Assembly: GCA_020638135.1 (NCBI GenBank)
Contig: JACKJE010000011.1
Span: forward strand, 1-64,000
Reading direction: 5' to 3'
DNA length: 64,000 nt
Source: Methylobacteriaceae bacterium
GTDB lineage: Bacteria; Pseudomonadota; Alphaproteobacteria; Rhizobiales; Beijerinckiaceae
A model generated the notes under the pieces. That model was given only the letters and a program-made list of their open reading frames with translations. It ran no database searches and had not been told where the DNA came from. Below are positions 17,816 to 25,389 of the stretch, one piece after another. The translations under genes were made by a program, and so were the position numbers. Position 1 is the first letter of the stretch, and every line of letters begins with the position of its first letter.

Positions 17816-18721
17816 ATGGCGTGGAACGGCAAGCGCGCGTCACAGGCGAGCGGGCGGGGCAGGGACGGACAGGCGCGAAAGCCGTCGGATGCGCTTTCGG
17901 GCATGGGCGAACTCGGCCGCGACGCGCGTCGCCTGCTGGCGGCGCTCGCGCAGGAGGGCGCCGCGCCTGCGCGCGCTGATCTGCGCGATGGCTTTCTCGT
18001 CGTCGCCGCGCCGCGCAACGGCGTGACCGCGATCATCGCCAATGCGCCGGTCGCCGCCGGCGACGAACTCGCGGCCCGCGCGCTGGCGCGCTGGTCGACG
18101 CATGTCCCGCCGCGGCTCGAACTGGCGGAGGAGGGCGCAAACCTCGCACGCCGTCTCGCCGCGCCGGCCGGCGTCGCGCCGCATCGCGCGCAGCACGGCG
18201 ATTTCGTCATGCGGGCGCTCGAACCCGGCGCAACGCCCGTCGCCGTCGACGAGGCCGAAAGTCCGCTCACCTGGCTCGCGCGTCGGAGGGGTCGCAACGG
18301 CGCGCCTTTTCTCGACGCCGCGCAGGTCGAGGCCGGCGAGCGTTTCCGCCGCGACGTCGAGATCGCCCAGATCCGCCAGCGCGTCACCTCCGACTGGTCG
18401 GGCGCGGTCGGCTCGGGGCGGCGCGGCCCGCAGGATCTCAATGTCTCCGATCTCGCCATTGCCGCGCGCCAGCGCCTGGAGCGTGCGGCCGAAACCGTCG
18501 GCGGCGAGCTCAACAATCTGCTGCTCGACGTCTGCGGCCTGCAGAAGGGGCTGGAAACCGTCGAGCGCGAACGCGGCTGGCCGCCGCGCTCCGCCAAGGT
18601 CGTGCTGAAAATCGCGCTCGACCGGCTGGCCGCGCATTATGGTCTCGCGTCGGCGGCGCAGGGGCCGGAGCGCGGCCGTGTGCGCCGCTGGGGCGCGGCC
18701 GGCTATCGCCCGGACATCTGA
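17816..18721 (+). CDS. DUF6456 domain protein
   Basis: 301 residues. The C-terminal 170 residues match my memory of the DUF6456 family of Rhizobiales: AESPLTWLARRRGRNGAPFL (about 148-167), AGERFRRDVEIAQIRQRVTS, DWSGAV, SDLAIAARQRLERAAETVG, LNNLLLDVCGLQKGLETVER and RSAKVVLKIALDRLAAHYG. The N-terminal part has a winged-helix-like stretch (LGRDARRLLAALAQEGAAPA). The helix-rich C-terminus and the pattern LxVCGFxKGLExVE recall DNA-binding proteins used in regulation, but no function is established. The start at 17816 has no strong ribosome-binding site. It stands alone with its own promoter and ends six bases from the convergent sufE stop. Confidence 0.8.
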   Translation: MAWNGKRASQASGRGRDGQARKPSDALSGMGELGRDARRLLAALAQEGAAPARADLRDGFLVVAAPRNGVTAIIANAPVAAGDELAARALARWSTHVPPRLELAEEGANLARRLAAPAGVAPHRAQHGDFVMRALEPGATPVAVDEAESPLTWLARRRGRNGAPFLDAAQVEAGERFRRDVEIAQIRQRVTSDWSGAVGSGRRGPQDLNVSDLAIAARQRLERAAETVGGELNNLLLDVCGLQKGLETVERERGWPPRSAKVVLKIALDRLAAHYGLASAAQGPERGRVRRWGAAGYRPDI

Positions 18722-18726
18722 AGGGT

Positions 18727-19173
18727 TCAGGCCGCCTGCAGGGCGGCGCGCGCGTCGGCCTTGATGCGCTCGACCATGGAGCGCAGGCCGTTCGAGCGCT
18801 GCGGCGTCAGATGCGCGCCGAGCCCGAGCCGGTCGAACACGGCATGCGCGTCGGCCGCGAGAATGGCGCTCGCCGTGCGCCCCGAGAAGATCGCCAGCGT
18901 CAGCGCGACCAGCCCGCGCACGATATGCGCGTCGCTGTCGCCAAGGAAGGTGAGGCGCGGCTCGCCGGCGTCATCCTTGTCGACATGTGTTTCCAGCCAG
19001 ACCTGGCTCGCGCAGCCGCGCACGCGATTCGTCTCGTTGTGCCCGGCCTCGGGCAGCGCCGCCAGCGTGCGGCCGAGTTCGATCAGATAGCGGTAGCGGT
19101 CATCCCAATCATCGAGGAATTCGAAATTCTCGATGATTTCGGCGAGCGGGGCGGATGCGTTTTCGAGCGTCAT
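18727..19173 (-). CDS. sufE: SufE-family sulfur acceptor for iron-sulfur cluster assembly
   Basis: 148 residues. SufE takes persulfide sulfur from the cysteine desulfurase SufS, stimulates it and passes sulfur to the SufBCD scaffold. The acceptor cysteine is in NRVRGCASQVWLET (Cys at about residue 54). Other family features: EIIENFEFLDDWDDRYRYLI at residues 12-31, LPEAGHNETN, and GLVALTLAIFSGRTASAIL. Length is normal. Cytoplasmic. It is separate from any suf operon in this window, as is common for rhizobial sufE. The ATG at 19173 gives the usual MTLENASAPLAEIIENF. Convergent with DUF6456. Confidence 0.95.
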   Translation of the reverse strand: MTLENASAPLAEIIENFEFLDDWDDRYRYLIELGRTLAALPEAGHNETNRVRGCASQVWLETHVDKDDAGEPRLTFLGDSDAHIVRGLVALTLAIFSGRTASAILAADAHAVFDRLGLGAHLTPQRSNGLRSMVERIKADARAALQAA

Positions 19174-19231
19174 GCCCCTCTATATTGTGCGCAGCGCGGC
19201 AAATCACGAGGCAATTGCGGTCTGACGCGGG

Positions 19232-19486
19232 TCAGTCCGTCATCGAGCCGCGTAACGGCAGGCGCGCCGACGTCTGGCCGCGCGCCGCAATGCCCGCGAG
19301 CGAAAGGCATCCCGCGGGGTCCGTCTTGCAACTGGAAACGGCGGCGTCGATCGCGGCCGTCTGCGCGCGCTGCGCGATCTCGCCGGCCGCCTGCCGGGCG
19401 AGGCCCTCCGGCCGTTCGCCGCCGGGCCAGCTCATGCAATAGAACACGAGCGACAGCCAGAATGCGGATTTGAGAAAGAACAACAT
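19232..19486 (-). CDS. Small secreted or membrane protein, DUF5330-like
   Basis: 84 residues from the ATG at 19486 (MLFFLKSAFWLSLVFYCMSW), a hydrophobic N-terminus that acts as a signal or anchor. Then AARQAAGEIAQRAQTAAID-type helical sequence, two cysteines six residues apart (SSCKTDPAGCLSLA), and a polar tail ending SARLPLRGSMTD. I associate this arrangement with the DUF5330 family of Rhizobiales, whose function is unknown. An in-frame ATG at 19504 would add METTGS. The gene lies 58 bases upstream of, and in the same direction as, sufE. Confidence 0.6.
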   Translation of the reverse strand: MLFFLKSAFWLSLVFYCMSWPGGERPEGLARQAAGEIAQRAQTAAIDAAVSSCKTDPAGCLSLAGIAARGQTSARLPLRGSMTD

Positions 19487-19712
19487 CGACCCGGTCGTTT
19501 CCAACAGATCGCTTATTGTTAGCGTCGACGCGCTGCATTTACGTCAAATCGCGACGGCGAATTGCGCATGTCGCGTTAGGCCCGTGTTTACCCTGACGGG
19601 CCGGTCCGACCGCATTTGGAAACGGGTTGCAAACCATAAGGACCGGATTTCGCGCCTCGAAACCCGTCGCAGGCGGATTTGTGGCGGGCCGGAAGCCCCG
19701 ACCCCTCGCAAT

Positions 19713-19727
19713 TTAGGTTTCACTTAA
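19713..19727 (+). promoter_or_regulatory. CtrA-like half-sites TTAG-N7-TTAA before the DivJ-like kinase
   Basis: Within the 304-base gap 19487-19790, TTAG (19713-19716) and TTAA (19724-19727) are seven bases apart, one mismatch from the CtrA consensus, about 65 bases before the kinase start. The rest of that gap shows no gene or hairpin I can support. Confidence 0.35.
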
Positions 19728-19790
19728 GGCGGCTCTGCAAGATTGGCTGCGGGAGAAAGGGATGGCAGTCCTTCCCCCCAGGGGGTGTGC

Positions 19791-21623
19791 GTGAGCGTAG
19801 TATCCGTCATCGAGCAGCGTATCGCAGATTTCGCGATTGCTCAGGCGCCAGCGGGCGCGGTCGAACGCGCGAGGCTCAAGGCCTTCGTCGCTGTGCGTCT
19901 CGGGCTTTCGGCCGTTCTCATGATAGCCGCGCCGGTCTGGCTGCTGGCGGTTGCGCCGCCGCCGCTCTGGCAATGCGCCGCCTTCGCGGCCCTGCTCGCG
20001 CCCGTCGCCGCCATTTTCGCGCTGTCGCGCGGCGCCTCGCTCGATACGGCGCAAATCGTCTCGGTCGGCGGCCTGCTCGCTTTCGCCGCCGCTGTCGCTT
20101 GCGGCGGCGCCTCGTTCGTCGCGCTCGCCTTCGTCGCCGCGCTGCTCGCCGTACTCGAGGCGGCCAGCTCCTCCAACACGCGGCTCGTCCTCGCAACTGC
20201 GGCGCTCGCCGGCGTCGGCGTCGCCGTGGCCGCCTTCTCGTATGCTTCCGCCGCCGGACCGGCCCTGAACGGGGCCGCGCTCGCCGCCGTTCTCGCCGCC
20301 ATGATCGCCTATGCCTGCGCGCTCGGCTGGTCGATGGCCTTTGTCGGCGCTGTCGCCATGTACGGTGAGCGTCGCGAAACCCTGCGCCACGAGGCGCTCG
20401 CCCAGACCATCGGCGACCTCGTGCTGCGGCAGGACCGCGACGGTTCGGTCGTCTACGCGAGCAACGAAGCGCTCGTCATGTTCGGGCTGTCGCCGCGCGA
20501 GCTGATGGGCCGCGGTCTGTTCGAACGCATTCATGTCGCCGATCGCCCGGCTTTCCTCAGCGCCATCGCGGACGCGCTCGCCGGCAACGCGACCGCCACC
20601 TGCCAGGTGCGCCTGCGTCGCGGCGCGCTCAGAGGCCAGGACGCCGCCGTCACGGAGCCCAATTTCGCGTGGATCGAGCTGCGCACCCACAATCTGCCGC
20701 AGGAGCGCCGCGCCAGCGACCCCAACGATCGCGCCGCCGTCGTCACCATCGTGCGCGACGTGACGCGCCAGCGGCAGGCCGAAGAAGACATCATCCACGC
20801 GCGCGAACACGCCGAACAGGCCAATATCTGGAAGGATCGCTTCCTCGCCAACGTCAGCCATGAATTGCGCACGCCGCTCAACGCCATCATCGGTTTCGCC
20901 GAAATCCTGACCAACGAGGACATCGTCCCGACCGACGCCGCGCGTCGCAAGGAATATGCGCAGATCATCCATTCCTCGGGCCACCACCTGCTCGAGGTCG
21001 TCAATTCGATCCTCGACGTCTCCAAGATCGACGCCGGCTCCTTCGACATCGTCACCGAGCCCTTCTCGCTGCCGCCGCTGCTCGACCAGTGCTGCGACAT
21101 GATCGGGCTGAAGGCGACGCAGGCCCAGGTGGAAATCGTGCGCGACTATCCGCGCGCCATGGACGAGATCGTCGCCGACAAGCGCGCCTGCAAGCAGATC
21201 GTCATCAACCTGATGTCGAACGCCGTGAAATTCACGCCGGCCGGCGGCAGGGTCACGCTCTCGGCGCGTCCGGAAGGCAATAATTTCGTGATGAGCGTCT
21301 CCGACACCGGCATCGGCATCGCCGCCAAGGATCTCGGCCATATCGGCGATCCCTTCTTCCAGGCGCATAATTCGACGACGCGTCCCTACGAGGGCACGGG
21401 CCTCGGCCTCTCGCTGGTGCGCGGCCTCGTCGGCCTGCACGGCGGCGCGATCTCGGTCGAGAGCGTCGTCGGCCAGGGCACGACGGTGACGATCAGCCTG
21501 CCCGCGCATTGCACGACCGCGCACGGCGGTTCGCGCCTCGCCAAGATCGAGACATTCGCACGTCGCGGCGGCGCGCCGTCGCTTGAACCCGCACATCAGG
21601 AACCGGTGAAGAAAATTGCGTAA
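19791..21623 (+). CDS. PAS-containing membrane sensor histidine kinase, DivJ/PleC-type
   Basis: About 610 residues. The first 190 residues hold six or so membrane helices with short loops (LGLSAVLMIAAPVWLLAVAP, LAFAAAVACGGASFVALAFV and others). A PAS domain follows at about 205-320 (AQTIGDLVLRQDRDGSVVYA; EALVMFGLSPRELMG). The HisKA motif is FLANVSHELRTPLNAIIGFA with His357 (counted from 19791). The ATPase domain has NLMSNAVKFTPAG, DTGIGIAAKD and GTGLGLSLVRGLVGLHGG. The helical-bundle sensor plus PAS is the DivJ layout of alphaproteobacteria, where DivJ and PleC act oppositely on DivK to set cell polarity and division. The exact paralogue is not provable here. The start is uncertain: GTG at 19791 has a G-rich site before it; GTG 19785 and TTG 19743 are alternatives. 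Confidence 0.85.
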   Translation: MSVVSVIEQRIADFAIAQAPAGAVERARLKAFVAVRLGLSAVLMIAAPVWLLAVAPPPLWQCAAFAALLAPVAAIFALSRGASLDTAQIVSVGGLLAFAAAVACGGASFVALAFVAALLAVLEAASSSNTRLVLATAALAGVGVAVAAFSYASAAGPALNGAALAAVLAAMIAYACALGWSMAFVGAVAMYGERRETLRHEALAQTIGDLVLRQDRDGSVVYASNEALVMFGLSPRELMGRGLFERIHVADRPAFLSAIADALAGNATATCQVRLRRGALRGQDAAVTEPNFAWIELRTHNLPQERRASDPNDRAAVVTIVRDVTRQRQAEEDIIHAREHAEQANIWKDRFLANVSHELRTPLNAIIGFAEILTNEDIVPTDAARRKEYAQIIHSSGHHLLEVVNSILDVSKIDAGSFDIVTEPFSLPPLLDQCCDMIGLKATQAQVEIVRDYPRAMDEIVADKRACKQIVINLMSNAVKFTPAGGRVTLSARPEGNNFVMSVSDTGIGIAAKDLGHIGDPFFQAHNSTTRPYEGTGLGLSLVRGLVGLHGGAISVESVVGQGTTVTISLPAHCTTAHGGSRLAKIETFARRGGAPSLEPAHQEPVKKIA

Positions 21624-22395
21624 GGCTGCGCGGAAAGAACTCGACTTCGATCTGAACTATGACGACGACGCGCCGCAGTCCGCCGCGCCGAAGAAACGCG
21701 CGCGCATTTCGGCGACGCGCGTCGGCATATTCGGCCTGACCGCGCTGTCGCTGGCCATTGTCGTGAACGCCGCCTTCCTGCAGGATCAGCGCCGCTCCGC
21801 GCCGCTGTTCAAGATCACGCTCGCCGAACCCGAAACGCAGCCCGCGCGACAGGCGCAGCCGCAACCGCTGCAGCCCCTGCCGCCGCCGCGCGTGGTCGAG
21901 GCCCAGCCGCAACCCGCCGCGAAGATCACGCCGCCGGAGCCGCAACGTGTCGCGGGCGGCGGCGGCAAGGTCGATCTGATCGCGCGCGAAATCAATCGCG
22001 GCGCCGACCCGATCGCCCGCGAGCTCGCCCGCGCCGAGACGCCGGCGCCACGCGTCGAAAAGCCTGCGCCCGCCGAAGCGCCGAAGGTCGAGAAACCGCA
22101 GCGCGCAAAGCCGGCGCGCGCCGAGCCGCGTCGCAACGATGCGATCGCGGCTCTGATCGAAAAGCCGCGCGCGTCATCCTCCAAGGCGCGCGAACCTGTC
22201 GCTTCTGACGTAATTGCCGCCCAGCGCGCGTTGCAGCGCCTCGGCTTCGTCGTCCGCCCGAACGGCGTGTTCGATTCGACAACGCGTCAGGCGATCGCCC
22301 AGTTCGAGCGAGATCGCCAAATGCCCGCGCGCGGCGAATTGACCGCCGCGATAAAACGCGAACTGCTGCGCAGCGCCGCCGGCGAGGCGCGATGA
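21616..22395 (+). CDS. Single-pass membrane protein with peptidoglycan-binding domain
   Basis: 259 residues. A short acidic cytoplasmic N-terminus (ELDFDLNYDDDAP), one membrane helix at about residues 36-55 (VGIFGLTALSLAIVVNAAFL), a Pro/Gln/Ala-rich periplasmic arm of about 120 residues, and a C-terminal PG_binding_1 domain at about 197-255 (VIAAQRALQRLGFVVRPNGV, DSTTRQAIAQFERDRQMP). It probably tethers the inner membrane to the cell wall. The TTG start at 21616 overlaps the end of the kinase gene by eight bases, so the two are likely co-transcribed; a cell-cycle kinase and a wall-binding protein together suggest a role in growth or division, which is inference. No other start gives the conserved acidic leader. 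Confidence 0.82.
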   Translation: MRKAARKELDFDLNYDDDAPQSAAPKKRARISATRVGIFGLTALSLAIVVNAAFLQDQRRSAPLFKITLAEPETQPARQAQPQPLQPLPPPRVVEAQPQPAAKITPPEPQRVAGGGGKVDLIAREINRGADPIARELARAETPAPRVEKPAPAEAPKVEKPQRAKPARAEPRRNDAIAALIEKPRASSSKAREPVASDVIAAQRALQRLGFVVRPNGVFDSTTRQAIAQFERDRQMPARGELTAAIKRELLRSAAGEAR

Positions 22396-22396
22396 C

Positions 22397-22732
22397 GTGC
22401 GGCTGCGCGCCGACATTTTCGTCGCGGCGCTGATCCGCCGCGCGCAGGTCGAAGGCGCCTACGCCATTCTCAGACGTCGCGGCGCGCCGGAAGCTGGCGC
22501 GATCTTCGTGCGCGTCGATCGGCTCGATGGCAGCTCGGCCCTGTTCGGCCCGGCGCCGCAGAGCGAGATCGGCGCTGACGGCGATCGCCTGTTCCGGCGC
22601 ATGCACGACGAAGAGTGGATCGACAATCTCGTCGTCGAGGAGCGTCTACGCCGAGAGATGAAATTCGATCCCGATCTGTGGATCGTCGACATCGAGGACC
22701 GCAAGGGCCGCGATTTTCTCACGCCCGGTTGA
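22397..22732 (+). CDS. DUF1491 family protein
   Basis: 111 residues, the usual size for DUF1491, a small cytoplasmic family of alphaproteobacteria with no known function. Family features: VRLRADIFVAALIRRAQVEG at the start, AYAILRRRGAPEAGAIFVRV, LFGPAPQSE, and DPDLWIVDIEDRKGRDFLTP at the end. It starts with GTG at 22397, two bases after the preceding stop, so it belongs to the kinase/peptidoglycan-binding operon. Its last 14 bases overlap the end of the convergent DUF2336 gene. Confidence 0.9.
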   Translation: MRLRADIFVAALIRRAQVEGAYAILRRRGAPEAGAIFVRVDRLDGSSALFGPAPQSEIGADGDRLFRRMHDEEWIDNLVVEERLRREMKFDPDLWIVDIEDRKGRDFLTPG

Positions 22733-23813
22733 CGGCCCTGGCCGCCGTCGTCGCGCCGAGAGCCGGCGCGCCGCTCTCCTGAGCCCGCGCGCCCCTCTGC
22801 GCATATTCGCCCGCTGTCGCCGGCCGCGGCCGGCCCGGCAGGAGCGCGGCGAGAATGGCGCCCGCAGCCCGCGGCGGCGCCTGCAGAGCGAGGCGTGTTC
22901 CCGACATCGGATCGGCGAGAGCGGCGGCGAGGTCGCTGCGCAGCGACAGGATCGGCCGTTGGCTTTCGGTCGCCGACAGACCCATCGCCGCGAAGAACAG
23001 GGCGAACGGTTCGCCGCCTGCATCGAGCGCGAGCCGCTCGATCGCCGAACGCGCGACGCGCAGGGCGCGTGCGAGGATGGTCGAGAAACGCGTGAGATCG
23101 CCCGCCTCCGCCGCGCCGAGAGCGTCGAACCGCGCAGCGTCGAGCATACGCGCGAGATCGTCGGCGCCGGCAAGCGAGCCGCGGGTCGCGTCGAGCAGGA
23201 TGCCTCGCCGCATGCTCGTGTCGGCGGAGAGAAACAGCATGGTCCTGTCGAACGTCGTGTCTGCGCGCGCGAGCAGCAGGCGACCGAGCTCGAGGTCGAC
23301 GCGCGCGCGCTGGATCAGCGCGAACAGCGCGCCGCGATCGATCCGGGTCGTCGTGTTAGTGGCGAGCGCGCGCAGCACTTCCGGCTCCAGCCGACGCGCG
23401 AGCGCGCCGACGATCGTCATGTCGATGTCCGCGCGCCGCGCGATGACGACGGCTTCGCGCGCTTCGCCCGATGTCGCGCGTTCGAGCAGAAGCGCGGCCG
23501 GAAGACCGGGCGCGGCGGCGAGCACGCGCGCCGCGCTGTCGGGCCCGAGCGCGATCAGCCTGGCGAGCACGGCGGAGGGCGCGGCCGGGCAGGGTCCGAG
23601 CTTTTCGGCGATCCGCTGCGCGGTCGCCGCGTCGACATGCGCGAGCGCGCCGAGCATCATTTCTTCAAAGCGCGCGCAGGCCTCGGCGTCGGGCGCCTCG
23701 ATCGCCAGGAAGCGATCCGTGGCGACGCGCGCGGCGACGCCTTCGAAATCCAGAGATTGCGCCCGGCCTCCTGCGGTTAGGATTTCCAGGCGTTTCCGCA
23801 GCGTCTCGTCCAT
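22719..23813 (-). CDS. DUF2336 domain protein
   Basis: 364 residues, mostly alpha-helical with HEAT-like pairs, as in DUF2336 (PF10098), an alphaproteobacterial family of unknown role. Seen: an N-terminal RFLAIEAPDAEACARFEEMM, AATAQRIAEKLGPCPAAP, repeated helical pairs such as GEAREAVVIARRADIDMTIV and LEPEVLRALATNTTTRIDRG, and SLRSDLAAALADPMSGTRLA near the end. No membrane helix or signal peptide. The ATG at 23813 lacks a clear ribosome-binding site. Divergent from the small gene at 23954, sharing a 140-base intergenic region with a TTAACCAT motif. Confidence 0.82.
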   Translation of the reverse strand: MDETLRKRLEILTAGGRAQSLDFEGVAARVATDRFLAIEAPDAEACARFEEMMLGALAHVDAATAQRIAEKLGPCPAAPSAVLARLIALGPDSAARVLAAAPGLPAALLLERATSGEAREAVVIARRADIDMTIVGALARRLEPEVLRALATNTTTRIDRGALFALIQRARVDLELGRLLLARADTTFDRTMLFLSADTSMRRGILLDATRGSLAGADDLARMLDAARFDALGAAEAGDLTRFSTILARALRVARSAIERLALDAGGEPFALFFAAMGLSATESQRPILSLRSDLAAALADPMSGTRLALQAPPRAAGAILAALLPGRPRPATAGEYAQRGARAQESGAPALGATTAARAVNRA

Positions 23814-23865
23814 TGTGTTGCATGCTTGCGTCAGCGAAGATGGTTTCAGGAATGAATCGCATTCG

Positions 23866-23893
23866 TTGACACAAAGTTAACCATCGCTATCCG
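23866..23893 (+). promoter_or_regulatory. Sigma-70-like promoter with embedded TTAACCAT motif
   Basis: TTGACA (23866-23871), 16-base spacer and TATCCG (23888-23893), 60 bases before the small gene at 23954. The spacer contains TTAACCAT at 23877-23884, a known form of CtrA site in rhizobia and Brucella; a bound regulator there would overlap RNA polymerase. Confidence 0.5.
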
Positions 23894-23953
23894 ACACTTG
23901 CGACAAGGCGCGCATCCGGCCGACTTTCTTCGGCGCGCCTCGGAGAGGGACAA

Positions 23954-24169
23954 ATGGCCGAGATCCTTGTTTTCCGGGCGCGGCCCCGCAGCGAGCACGA
24001 AGTCGAAAAGCGCTACGCCGAGAGCGCCCAGATTCTTTTCTTCACGGGCGTCCGCTATATGCGCATGGACGACGCCGATGCAAACGCCGGCGAAATCGCC
24101 GCGACCAAGACGCCGCGTCGCAGCGGCAAGCAGACGCAGTCGCGCCGCAATCCGCGCAAGCGCGCTTGA
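23954..24169 (+). CDS. Small basic protein of unknown function
   Basis: 71 residues beginning MAEILVFRARPRSEHEVEKR, with a central ILFFTGVRYMRMDDA and a strongly basic C-terminus rich in Arg, Lys and Gln. GGAGAGGG stands five bases before the ATG, and a good promoter lies upstream, so it is probably a real gene. I know similar short proteins in Rhizobiales but no function. The basic tail could touch nucleic acid; that is a guess. Confidence 0.6.
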   Translation: MAEILVFRARPRSEHEVEKRYAESAQILFFTGVRYMRMDDADANAGEIAATKTPRRSGKQTQSRRNPRKRA

Positions 24170-24199
24170 GACGATCGGGCGTCGGCGCGCTCCTTCGCT

Positions 24200-24763
24200 T
24201 TATTCGCGCTCGGTGCTGCACATGACGGCGTTCGCCGCCTGGCGCGCGGCGGCGCGCCCGCCGGGTTGTTCGATCAGGGCGCGCACCAGGACGAATCCGG
24301 TCGACGTCGGCGGCGTCAGTCGCAATTCCTGCGGCGCCTGGTCTTCCGGATCGCTCGCTTCCACGCTGTCGAGCTGGCGCGGCGTCAACAGCCGCACGTC
24401 GATGCGCCCGCGCAGCGCGGCGCGATCCGTCGTCGAATAGAAAATGCGTCCCGTCCGATCGTGGAAGGAAATCGCCACCAGCGCATCGGGCGTCACCTCG
24501 GAACGCACGCGCGCCGCGCCGAGGTCGAGATCGTAATGGCAGACGGAATATTCCGCGCGCTGATCCTGGAACGGCATGGATTGCGCGACGGACGGATCGG
24601 GCAGCGCGACCGTGCCGCGCGTCTGTCCGCCGAGCCGCACATAGGCGTCGTTCTGCGCGAAGCGCGGCATCAGCAGGACCGAGGAAATATGCACGATGCC
24701 GGCGAGGAACAGCGCGCCCAGCGCCCAGGGCAGCACGATCGGTCCACGCAGGCGCGGCGTCAC
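24200..24763 (-). CDS. DUF1254 domain membrane protein
   Basis: 187 residues. One N-terminal membrane helix (IVLPWALGALFLAGIVHISS), then YVRLGGQTRGTVALPDPSVA, EYSVCHYDLDLGAARVRSEV and DALVAISFHDRTGRIFYSTT, ending with FVLVRALIEQPGG and two cysteines overall. This is the short, membrane-anchored DUF1254 form that in Rhizobiales is encoded next to a DUF1214 partner; function unknown. The GTG start at 24763 overlaps the stop of the DUF1214 gene by four bases, so the pair is translationally coupled. A much longer frame that runs through this gene from 27631 is only a read-through in another frame of the penicillin-binding protein gene. Confidence 0.85.
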   Translation of the reverse strand: MTPRLRGPIVLPWALGALFLAGIVHISSVLLMPRFAQNDAYVRLGGQTRGTVALPDPSVAQSMPFQDQRAEYSVCHYDLDLGAARVRSEVTPDALVAISFHDRTGRIFYSTTDRAALRGRIDVRLLTPRQLDSVEASDPEDQAPQELRLTPPTSTGFVLVRALIEQPGGRAAARQAANAVMCSTERE

Positions 24764-25383
24764 AGGCAGTCTCCGCGCGCGATCGACAGCAGCTTCAGGC
24801 CTTCGAGCGAGGTCTGCGTCGGGCTCACATTCGTGTCGTAGAGATTGAGCGAGATCGCAAACGGCGCGCCGTTCGGCGTCGACAGCCAGTTGCCGGCGCG
24901 CGCCGAGGGCGCGACGACGATTTCGAAATCGCCCTTTGCCGATCGCAGGATCTGATCGGACGATAGCGAGCGGCGGCCGGGGCCCGGCGCGAGCAGATGT
25001 CCTTCCGGCGTGAACAGATTGATCGTCCACAGGCGCGCGACCGGCGGCGAACCGGCGATCCTGTATTCGCACGAACCGTCGAGCGGCCGGCCGGCGTCGT
25101 CGGTCGCGGCGACGAAGGCGAGGCCTTCGCCATTGCCGAGCGGCGCCGTCGCCTGTCGCGCGATGATCGCCCGCGCATAAGGATCGGCGTCGGCGGCGCC
25201 CGCCTTCGGCCAGGAGGTCCAGGGCCCCGAATGCGCCGCGCCGAACGGCAAGGCGCCGAATGTCGCGACATAGGTGGCGGCGAGCCCGAGCCCGACGCCG
25301 ACGAGTCCCGCGATGCCGGTCTTGGCGTAGGCGCTCAGGCGCGACCGTGTCTCTTCGACGCTCTGGTAATCCGCCAGGCTCAT
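24760..25383 (-). CDS. DUF1214 domain membrane protein
   Basis: 207 residues. A membrane helix at about 21-42 (TGIAGLVGVGLGLAATYVAT) is followed by a periplasmic domain with DPYARAIIARQATAPLGNGE, AFVAATDDAGRPLDGSCEYR, WTINLFTPEGHLLAPG and NLYDTNVSPTQTSLEGLKLL. These are the DUF1214 hallmarks. It is cotranslated with the DUF1254 gene and begins six bases after the end of the penicillin-binding protein gene, so all three probably form one operon. An envelope role is likely from this setting; nothing more specific is supported. Confidence 0.85.
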   Translation of the reverse strand: MSLADYQSVEETRSRLSAYAKTGIAGLVGVGLGLAATYVATFGALPFGAAHSGPWTSWPKAGAADADPYARAIIARQATAPLGNGEGLAFVAATDDAGRPLDGSCEYRIAGSPPVARLWTINLFTPEGHLLAPGPGRRSLSSDQILRSAKGDFEIVVAPSARAGNWLSTPNGAPFAISLNLYDTNVSPTQTSLEGLKLLSIARGDCL

Positions 25384-25389
25384 CGGGCG

